From: Bryobacteraceae bacterium
GTDB lineage: Bacteria > Acidobacteriota > Terriglobia > Bryobacterales > Bryobacteraceae
Length of the DNA stretch: 64,000 nt
Direction: 5' to 3'
NCBI GenBank assembly: GCA_025055455.1
Contig: JANWXD010000002.1
Span: 195,808-259,807, forward strand
Made by a program: the position numbers and the translations under genes. The notes beneath the pieces are model-generated. The model was given only the letters and a program-made list of their open reading frames with translations. It did no database searches and was not told the origin of the DNA. Below, one piece after another: positions 57,765 through 64,000 of the stretch (its first letter is position 1; the number at the start of each line of letters is the position of its first letter).

Positions 57765-59303
57765 GTGCTGCTTTCCGGACTCGTCCAGCTGGCCACTTCG
57801 AACAACTCCGTGATGCGCCTGAACCCTCGGGACAACGTGGCCGTGGCGCGCGTGGCGCTGTGGCCGGGCCTCCGCCTGGAGGTGGACGGACTCGTGGTCG
57901 AAGTCCGCGAGCCGGTGCCCGCCGGACACAAGCTGGCGCTGACGCCCGTCGAGGAAGGGGGCGTCGTGCGGCGGTACGGTGAAGTGATCGGCCGCGCGGC
58001 GCGCCGGATCGAAGCTGGCGAGCACGTGCACACCCACAACCTGCGTTTCGAAGAGACAGCCGGGCAATACGAGTTTCCGGATGAAGCGCTTGCCGTCGAG
58101 CGCCCGCGGCAAGCGGGCCCGATGTTTCTGGGTTACCGGCGGCCCGACGGTCGGGTGGGGACGCGGAACTACATCGCGGTGATTGCCGCATCCAACTGCG
58201 CCGCGCACGCGGCGGAGCTCGTGGCGCGCAGCTATGCAGGCGAGGCGCTGCCACCGGGCGTGGATGGCGTCGCCGCGTTTCCCCACGGCGAGGGCTGCGG
58301 TATGACCACGGGCGCGGACTTGGCCCTGCTGCGTCGCACGCTGGCCGGCGTGTTGAATCATCCCAACGTCTATGCCGCCGTGATCCTGGGGTTGGGGTGC
58401 GAGGTCAACCAGATCGAGCTCTACTTTGGCGAGGAAGCCGCCCGAAGCGGCCGTCTGGTGGGCCTGACGCTGCAATCGAGCGGCGGCACGCGGGCTACGG
58501 TGGAGGCGGCGCGGCGCGAGATTGGGCGTTTTCTCGAGCGGGCGGCCGCCGAGCGGCGCGTGGAGACGCCCGTCTCGGAAATCGTCCTCGGCTTGAATTG
58601 CGGCGGGTCAGATTCGTTTTCCGGCATCACGGCGAATCCCGCGCTTGGAGCCTGCTGCGACCGGCTGGTGGAGGTCGGCGGCACGGTCGTGCTGGCCGAA
58701 ACCACGGAAATCTTCGGCGCCGAACACTTGCTCGTGCGCCGGGCGCGCAACCGGCAGGTGGCGGAAAAGTTGCTCGGTTTCGTTCGGTCCTACAAAGAGT
58801 ATCTGGACCGGTTCCGGGGGAGCTTCGACGACAACCCCTCGCCGGGAAATAAAGAGGGTGGTTTGACCAACATCGTCGAGAAGTCACTGGGGGCAGTAGC
58901 CAAGGCGGGCACTTCCACGCTGATGGACGCGGTGGATTACGCCGAGCGGATCCGGTCCCGCGGATTTGTCTTCATGAACACGCCGGGCTACGATCCCGTG
59001 TCGCTGGCGGGTCTGGCCGCCGGAGGCGTCAATGTCATCGCCTTCACCACCGGACGGGGAAGCGCGATCGGATTTCCGACGATCCCTGTAATCAAGATCG
59101 CCTCCAACAGCGCCACCTTCGCTCGCATGCGGGAGAACATGGATGTGAACGCGGGCCGGATCGCCGACGGCGAAGCGAGCGTGGCGGAAGTCGGTGAGGA
59201 GATTTTCGAGCTGCTCGTGCGCGTGGCCTCCGGCGAGCGCACCGCGAGCGAACGCATAGGACATCACGAATTCGTCCCGTGGCGCATCGGGCCGGTGATG
59301 TGA
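57765..59303 (+). CDS. Altronate/galactarate dehydratase family protein (UxaA-like)
   Basis: A 512-residue enzyme with an N-terminal SAF-type domain (about 15-95, NPRDNVAVARVAL, HVHTHNL) and the dehydratase body. Motifs are GYRRPDGRVGTRNY, AAFPHGEGCGM, LGLGCEVNQ, LGLNCGGSDSFSGITANPALG and GLTNIVEKSLGAVAKAGTS. Such enzymes remove water from altronate, galactarate or related sugar acids using iron. The GTG at 57765 has GAGG nearby and is used; ATG 57813, at the family position, is the alternative. Sugar-acid use agrees with the oxidoreductase-carrier pair at 6252-8805, but they are far apart. Confidence 0.9.
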   Translation: MLLSGLVQLATSNNSVMRLNPRDNVAVARVALWPGLRLEVDGLVVEVREPVPAGHKLALTPVEEGGVVRRYGEVIGRAARRIEAGEHVHTHNLRFEETAGQYEFPDEALAVERPRQAGPMFLGYRRPDGRVGTRNYIAVIAASNCAAHAAELVARSYAGEALPPGVDGVAAFPHGEGCGMTTGADLALLRRTLAGVLNHPNVYAAVILGLGCEVNQIELYFGEEAARSGRLVGLTLQSSGGTRATVEAARREIGRFLERAAAERRVETPVSEIVLGLNCGGSDSFSGITANPALGACCDRLVEVGGTVVLAETTEIFGAEHLLVRRARNRQVAEKLLGFVRSYKEYLDRFRGSFDDNPSPGNKEGGLTNIVEKSLGAVAKAGTSTLMDAVDYAERIRSRGFVFMNTPGYDPVSLAGLAAGGVNVIAFTTGRGSAIGFPTIPVIKIASNSATFARMRENMDVNAGRIADGEASVAEVGEEIFELLVRVASGERTASERIGHHEFVPWRIGPVM

Positions 59304-59334
59304 AAGTGGAAAACATCGTGCGGAACTTCTGGCG

Positions 59335-60255
59335 ATGAAACCGACGATCGGTATGGCTCTGCTGGCTCTCGCGGCGGCAGTCATGGCGGCGGACCGCTCC
59401 GCCTTGGACAAAGCCACGCTCGAGGCCTATTTGCGCCATCTGTTCTTATGGGGCCCGGAGGTCCACGTGCAGATTTCCGACCCCCGGCCCTCTGCGGTGG
59501 AGGGCCTGCTGGAGGTGCGGGTCCGCGCCCAGGCGGGCGCCGCTTCCGCCGAGCAGAGCTTTTATGTCTCCAAAGACGGCCGCCGGATCGTGCAAGGCGT
59601 GGTCTACGACGTCAACGACACGCCGTTCCGCGACACTCTTTCGAAGTTGAAAACCGACGGTGCCCCTGCTCTTGGGACGCCTGGCGCCCCCGTCGAACTG
59701 GTGCTCTTCAGCGATTTCCAGTGCCCTTTCTGCAAAGAAGAAGGCCGGATGCTTCGTCAGCACTTGCTAGCGGCCTATCCGACGCAGGTGCGACTGTACT
59801 TCAAAGACTACCCGCTCGAAAGCATCCACCCCTGGGCCAAAGCCGCGGCCATCGCTGGCCGGTGTGTGTTCCGGCAAAGCCAGGCAGCCTTTTGGGAGTT
59901 TCACGATTGGGTTTACGAGCGGCAGGCGGAACTGACTCGCGAAAATTTGAACGACAAGGTCCTGGAATTTGCGCGGGGCCGCCCTGTGGACGCCCTGCAA
60001 CTGCGCCGGTGCCTGGAGACGCGGGCCACCGAGGCGGAGGTGGAGGCTTCGATCGCCGAAGGCCGGGCCTTGCAAGTGAACTCGACACCGACGCTGTTCG
60101 TCAACGGCCGGCGTCTGGCTGCGCAGGTGAGCTGGCCGCAGTTGAAGGCGATTATTGATTTCGAACTGGAAAACCAGAAGACGGTCCGCACCGCCGGCGG
60201 GGCGCGGTGCTGTGAGGTAAAAGTTTCTTTGCCGGTGGGGGCCGGCCCGAACTGA
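59335..60255 (+). CDS. DsbA-like thioredoxin-fold protein, exported
   Basis: A 306-residue protein with a signal peptide (MALLALAAAVMAAD). A first domain of about 90 residues precedes a DsbA-type thioredoxin domain. The active site is CPFC (SDFQCPFCKEEGRML); the cis-Pro loop is NSTPTLFVNG. A helical insert between them (AIAGRCVFRQSQAAFWEFHDWVYE) is typical. It would form or shuffle disulfides in exported proteins, acting with a quinone-linked partner not seen here. It lies 31 bases after the dehydratase stop and 9 bases before the M28 peptidase. Confidence 0.9.
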   Translation: MKPTIGMALLALAAAVMAADRSALDKATLEAYLRHLFLWGPEVHVQISDPRPSAVEGLLEVRVRAQAGAASAEQSFYVSKDGRRIVQGVVYDVNDTPFRDTLSKLKTDGAPALGTPGAPVELVLFSDFQCPFCKEEGRMLRQHLLAAYPTQVRLYFKDYPLESIHPWAKAAAIAGRCVFRQSQAAFWEFHDWVYERQAELTRENLNDKVLEFARGRPVDALQLRRCLETRATEAEVEASIAEGRALQVNSTPTLFVNGRRLAAQVSWPQLKAIIDFELENQKTVRTAGGARCCEVKVSLPVGAGPN

Positions 60256-60264
60256 AGTGAAACC

Positions 60265-62121
60265 GTGGAGGTCAGTGATTCGTCCGTGCCGAAGTTGGTT
60301 CCATTGAGAGCGCAGTTTCCGCGGTGGTTGCCAGCCGCCGCATTCCTGGCGGCGGCTTCGCTGCTGGGGGCCGAGCGTATCGAGCCCCAGCGATTTCTCG
60401 AGCATGTCAAGTACCTGGCCTCGCCGGAACTCAAGGGCCGGGGCGCCGGAACCCCGGAGCTCGATAAGGCGGCGGACTACATCGCGCGACAGTTCCGCAC
60501 CCTGGGGCTTCAGCCCGTCGGCGGCAGCTACTACCAACCGTTCCCGATGACGGTGAGCGCGCGCCTGGGCCGCGGCAACTCCCTCTTCTACGAAGACGGC
60601 TCGGGACGCTACCAGCTCCAGCTGCACGAAGACTTCCGGCCGCTCAGTTTTTCCCCGAGCGGCGCCGTCGAGGCTCCCGTCGTGTTCGTGGGCTACGGGA
60701 TCACGGCGCCCGAGTACGGCTACGACGACTACGCGGGCGTGGACGCCAAAGGCAAGATCGTGCTCGTGCTGCGCCACGAGCCCCAGGAGTTCGACGAAAA
60801 AAGTCTTTTCGGCGGAAAAGTCTACACCCACCACGCGCAACTAGAAAGCAAGGCGATCAACGCGAAGTTCCACGGGGCTCGCGCGGTGCTGTTCGTCGCG
60901 GACCGGCACAACCATGCCGGCGAAGAGGACCAGCTCGACAAGTTCTCCGATAGCGTCGGCCCGGCGGGGCCCGGGATTCCCTTTGTACAGGTCAAGGCGG
61001 CCGTGGCGGCGCGCTGGCTGGCGCTGGCCGGAAAGTCGCTGGAGGAGCTGGGCAAGGCTATCGACCAGGAGTTGCGGCCGCAGTCTTTCGCCTTGCCGGA
61101 AACCTTGCGTGTGGCTTTAAAGGTGGACGTCCAGCGAGAGGTGCGGATGGTGCGGAATGTCGTGGGGTATCTGCCGGGCGCCACCTCGGAATACGTTATC
61201 CTGGGCGCGCATTACGACCATCTGGGTTTGGGGTATCAGTTCTCGATGGCGCCGTCGCAGGCAGGCACGCCCCACCTGGGGGCGGATGACAACGCCTCCG
61301 GGACAGCGGGGCTGATCGAGCTGGCGCGCTGGTTTGCCTCGCGACCGCGGCCCAAGCGCGGGATCCTGTTTCTGGCTTTCGCGGGCGAAGAGCACGGCCT
61401 GCTCGGCTCCAGTTACTACGCCAACCATCCGCTGCTGCCGTTGAAAGACGCGGTGGCCATGATCAACCTGGACATGATCGGCCGGCCGCGGGACAACAAA
61501 GTTTACGTGGGGGGCGTCGGCACGGGGACGATCTTCCGGGCCTTGCTGGAGCAGATAAACGGGAGCCGCTCGCCGCCCCTCCAGCTGGATCTCTCCGACG
61601 CCGGGGGTTACGGCTCGAGCGACCATTATTCCTTCACCCCGAAGCAGATCCCGGTGCTGTTTTTCTTCTCCGGACTGCACGCGGATTATCACAAGCCCAG
61701 CGACACCTGGGACAAGATCGATGCCCCGGCGGCGGCGCGTCTGCTGGAGTTGGTGGCGGATGTGACCGAGCGGTTGCTGGAAGCTCCCGAGCGCCCCCAG
61801 TTTGTCCGCGTGGCCGAACCGCGTCCCGCCCACATGGCGGGCGGCGGTGGCGGCTATGGCGCTTACTTCGGCAGCGTCCCCGATTTCGGACAAACTTCGG
61901 GTGGCGTGAAATTCGCCGACGTGCGGGAGGGCTCGCCGGCGGCTCGCGCCGGGCTGCGCGCCGGCGATGTGTTAGTCGAGTTCGACGGCAAGCCGATCGA
62001 CAACCTTTACGACTTCACCTACGCCTTGCGGAGCAGGAAACCAGGCGACGAAGTCGTGGTAAAGGTCAAGCGGGGCGCGGAGACCATCACCGCCCAAGTC
62101 CGATTGGAACAGCGGCGCTGA
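60265..62121 (+). CDS. M28 zinc aminopeptidase with PA insert and C-terminal PDZ domain
   Basis: A 618-residue exported peptidase. The start GTG at 60265 is uncertain; a GTG at 60286 also opens onto the hydrophobic segment WLPAAAFLAAASLLGA. Residues 130-250 form a PA-like insert. The di-zinc site is GAHYDHLG (His), GADDNASG (Asp), AGEEHGLLGS (Glu pair), NLDMIGR (Asp) and SSDHYSF (His). The last 85 residues are a PDZ domain (VREGSPAARAGLRAGDVLVEFDG), rare in most M28 enzymes but frequent in Acidobacteria. It trims N-terminal residues from peptides outside the cytoplasm. Confidence 0.92.
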   Translation: MEVSDSSVPKLVPLRAQFPRWLPAAAFLAAASLLGAERIEPQRFLEHVKYLASPELKGRGAGTPELDKAADYIARQFRTLGLQPVGGSYYQPFPMTVSARLGRGNSLFYEDGSGRYQLQLHEDFRPLSFSPSGAVEAPVVFVGYGITAPEYGYDDYAGVDAKGKIVLVLRHEPQEFDEKSLFGGKVYTHHAQLESKAINAKFHGARAVLFVADRHNHAGEEDQLDKFSDSVGPAGPGIPFVQVKAAVAARWLALAGKSLEELGKAIDQELRPQSFALPETLRVALKVDVQREVRMVRNVVGYLPGATSEYVILGAHYDHLGLGYQFSMAPSQAGTPHLGADDNASGTAGLIELARWFASRPRPKRGILFLAFAGEEHGLLGSSYYANHPLLPLKDAVAMINLDMIGRPRDNKVYVGGVGTGTIFRALLEQINGSRSPPLQLDLSDAGGYGSSDHYSFTPKQIPVLFFFSGLHADYHKPSDTWDKIDAPAAARLLELVADVTERLLEAPERPQFVRVAEPRPAHMAGGGGGYGAYFGSVPDFGQTSGGVKFADVREGSPAARAGLRAGDVLVEFDGKPIDNLYDFTYALRSRKPGDEVVVKVKRGAETITAQVRLEQRR

Positions 62122-62166
62122 ACCACGCTAATCTCCGCCCGGGGCCGGGACGATACTCCTCACAAG

Positions 62167-62790
62167 ATGGACCTGCCGGCTCCCCTCTCCTTCGATGGAC
62201 GCTGGGAACTGCCGCCGCTGATCTTACATCCCTTCAGCGACGCGGCGGGGCCTGAGCTGGTGGCGGAAGCGGCCCGCTGCAGCCTGATCCTCCAAGGAGT
62301 GCTGGACAACGAGGAGGGTTTTTCCTGGGAGGAATTGCACCGCCGCGTGCTGCACGGTCGGTATTACGAGATCAAAATGCTGTGCTACTTGGGCAAGGAT
62401 CTGGCGCGGTGGGCGGACCAGTGCGTGGAGGTGGCGGATCGAGACGAGCGGTTGCATTCGACAGGGTTGCGTTCGGAGAGTTTCGCCGCGCTCTTGGTGG
62501 ACGATCCCCCAGCTGGAGTCCGGCGCAAGTTACAAGACTGGGGCGTCAACGAGCACCGCGCCATCTTTCGCCGGGCGTTCGGCTTGAACGCCATGTTCCG
62601 CGATCCGCCCCCGCGGGAGGTTCTCTCGGAGGCTTTCGTACTGCACCACTACCGTTTCGCCGACGCGTTGTACCGCTGCCGTCTGGCGGCGGTCGATTTT
62701 CCTCGCATCGCCAGCGCGAATTTTCACTTCGAGCTGTACGCCTCGGCCGAGTACGCCGGCTTGCTCGAGGAGCGCTGGAGTGAGGAGTGA
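62167..62790 (+). CDS. Protein of unknown function
   Basis: I do not recognise this 207-residue soluble protein. It is mostly helical, with conserved-looking segments GFSWEELHRRVLHGRYYEIKMLCYLGKDLARW (in the middle) and VLHHYRFADALYRCRLAAVDFP near the end. No signal peptide or membrane span is present. It starts 45 bases after the M28 peptidase stop and ends where a broken methyltransferase begins. The start ATG at 62167 is preceded by no strong ribosome site. Confidence 0.65.
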   Translation: MDLPAPLSFDGRWELPPLILHPFSDAAGPELVAEAARCSLILQGVLDNEEGFSWEELHRRVLHGRYYEIKMLCYLGKDLARWADQCVEVADRDERLHSTGLRSESFAALLVDDPPAGVRRKLQDWGVNEHRAIFRRAFGLNAMFRDPPPREVLSEAFVLHHYRFADALYRCRLAAVDFPRIASANFHFELYASAEYAGLLEERWSEE

Positions 62791-63102
62791 ACTGGCGGTC
62801 GATCGGTCGGGGGCGTGGGAGAGATGTTTCGGATGCTGGCTGCGGATTCGAAGCTGGCGACCTCCAAAAGCAGCCCTGCCCAGACGATTCCTTCACTCTG
62901 GTGTGGTGCAGCCACGTGCTGCACGCGATGGACGACATGCCCGCAGCGGCTCGCACGCTTGGCGCCATGACCCAGCTGGGAGGTCGCGTGGTGGTTCGGG
63001 AGAACCGTGTGCACCGATCCCGCCCACCTCTTCCACCGGGACGACCTCTACCTGAGCGCGGTCTCCACCATCTATGTCGGGTCCAAGCCGCAGCGGCGTT
63101 GA
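62787..63102 (+). pseudogene. Remnant of a SAM-dependent methyltransferase, N-truncated and frameshifted
   Basis: Reading from 62787 gives CPDDSFTLVWCSHVLHAM, then LGAMTQLGGRVVVREN, which match the motif II to III stretch of class I methyltransferases (PDDSFDLVWCSHVLHH, LRPGGRLVV). The N-terminal SAM-binding motif is missing because a stop lies at 62781. Near 63000 the protein-like reading jumps one frame: from 63001 the frame encodes DPAHLFHRDDLYLSAVSTIY and ends VGSKPQRR at 63102. An extra G in the run at 62998-63000 would explain this. It is probably a decayed gene between an unknown gene and tRNA-Cys. Confidence 0.5.
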
Positions 63103-63144
63103 CTTCGCGCCGTTACGCGCGCTATGTTCCGTAATGGAGCCCGC

Positions 63145-63219
<75 letters not shown>

Positions 63220-63273
63220 TGATGAGTGATTCAGCCCGTGAGTCAGGGCGGCTCATCCGGCTCGAGCCCCACC

Positions 63274-64000
63274 TTAGCCTCCCCCGGGCGCTTCCAGCCC
63301 AAGCTGCCACAGCAGGAACTGGAGCCGCATGGCCAGGTTCTCGATCTGCTCGGAAAGCGGCAGCCCCGCCGAGTGGCCACGGTATGTGTCGTACAACAGC
63401 AAGACGGGACGGCCGGAACTGGTGGCGGCTTGCAGGCGGGCAGTCATTTTCCGGGCATGCAGCGGATCCACGCGCGTGTCGGCATCCCCGGTGACGAATA
63501 ACACCGCCGGATACGGCGTTCCGTCCCGCACGCGGTGGTAGGGCGAATAGGCGTACAGGTACTGGAACTGCTCGGGATCCTCCGCCGATCCGTACTCGGC
63601 CACCCACCAGCGGGCTACGGAGAACTTGTGGTAGCGGAGCATATCGAGCAGTGGGGCGCCACAGATTACCGCCCGGAACAGGTCCGGACGCTGAGTGAGG
63701 GCGGCGCCGACCAGTAAGCCGCCGTTGCTGTTGCCGGTGATCGCCAGGCGTGACGGCTGCGTGTAGCGATTGCTGATCAACCACTGCGCCGCGGCGATGA
63801 AGTCATCGAACACATTCTGCTTCTTGTCGAGCATGCCCGCCCGGTGCCACGCTTCGCCGAACTCGCCGCCGCCGCGCAAGTTCGCTACGGCATAGACGCC
63901 GCCCCGCTCGACCCAAACGACGGCGAGCGGATCGAATCCGGGAGTGGAGACGAGGTTGAATCCCCCGTAGCCGGTCAGCAGCGTCGGGGCGTCACCCTGG
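63274..64000 (-). CDS. Prolyl oligopeptidase family (S9A) serine peptidase, C-terminal part
   Basis: The frame is open to the right edge, so the N-terminal propeller lies beyond the window. The visible C-terminal catalytic domain has GYGGFNLV and NLRGGGEFGE, then the nucleophile Ser in GNSNGGLLVGA, the Asp in GDADTRVDPLHARK and the His in YRGHSAG, a complete triad in the order of S9A enzymes. It cuts short proline-containing peptides. About 240 of a usual 680-700 residues are present. Confidence 0.93.
   Translation of the reverse strand, partial: QGDAPTLLTGYGGFNLVSTPGFDPLAVVWVERGGVYAVANLRGGGEFGEAWHRAGMLDKKQNVFDDFIAAAQWLISNRYTQPSRLAITGNSNGGLLVGAALTQRPDLFRAVICGAPLLDMLRYHKFSVARWWVAEYGSAEDPEQFQYLYAYSPYHRVRDGTPYPAVLFVTGDADTRVDPLHARKMTARLQAATSSGRPVLLLYDTYRGHSAGLPLSEQIENLAMRLQFLLWQLGLEAPGGG

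Overview
The window is high-GC bacterial chromosome, densely coded on both strands. It carries no insertion sequence, prophage or CRISPR array that I can see. Gene content suggests an Acidobacteriota member of the Bryobacterales/Solibacter type. The pointers are a Tat-type Gfo/Idh/MocA dehydrogenase, many secreted TPR, PDZ-peptidase and cupin proteins, S9 and M28 peptidases, GH130 enzymes and a group 3b-like hydrogenase. This placement is inference from content, not from a marker gene.

Region 1 (1-6141): the end of an amidohydrolase gene, then a compact minus-strand operon. Reading from 6141 down, it encodes an OmpR-type regulator, a single-domain receiver, a coiled-coil outer-membrane barrel, a type-1 copper protein and a histidine kinase. 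Region 2 (6252-16803): a sugar dehydrogenase-like gene with an MFS carrier, a Uma2 remnant, class I fumarase, an HlyD-type adaptor, a split chromate transporter, a zinc-ribbon protein, an APC permease with a USP-like tail, a CCA-adding enzyme and an unlisted 45-residue membrane peptide gene. Region 3 (17007-25761): carB and carA, glutamate-type dehydrogenase, mutS and a DksA/TraR zinc-finger protein.

Region 4 (26147-32110): a carbohydrate block with a GT4 protein fused to a helical barrel, then an overlapping GH130-GT4-GH130 trio. Region 5 (32278-40036): a group 3b-like [NiFe] hydrogenase operon (beta, stand-alone cNMP domain, gamma, small and large subunits), continued by an ADP-forming acyl-CoA synthetase/GNAT fusion and the hydrogenase maturation protease. 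Region 6 (40085-47926): a MerR regulator, a double-cupin protein, a VapBC-like pair, and a minus-strand run of HEAT, TonB receptor, two TPR proteins and rnc. Region 7 (48017-55622): an isoprenylcysteine-methyltransferase-like protein, an arsenosugar pair (peroxidase-like plus ArsS), and a two-gene CoA-dehydratase/activase system whose large subunit has two ASKHA ATPase domains. Region 8 (55690-64000): a GT39-like membrane glycosyltransferase, a HIT-like secreted protein, an altronate/galactarate dehydratase, a DsbA-like thioredoxin, an M28-PDZ peptidase, an unknown protein, a frameshifted methyltransferase remnant, tRNA-Cys and the 3' part of a prolyl-oligopeptidase gene.

The best candidate for an undescribed system is the tandem-ASKHA activase with its partner (50199-55622). 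Next come the hydrogenase operon with its added cNMP and acyl-CoA synthetase genes, and the copper protein/barrel/two-component operon at the left end. Many long open frames antisense to real genes are GC-driven shadows and are left out.
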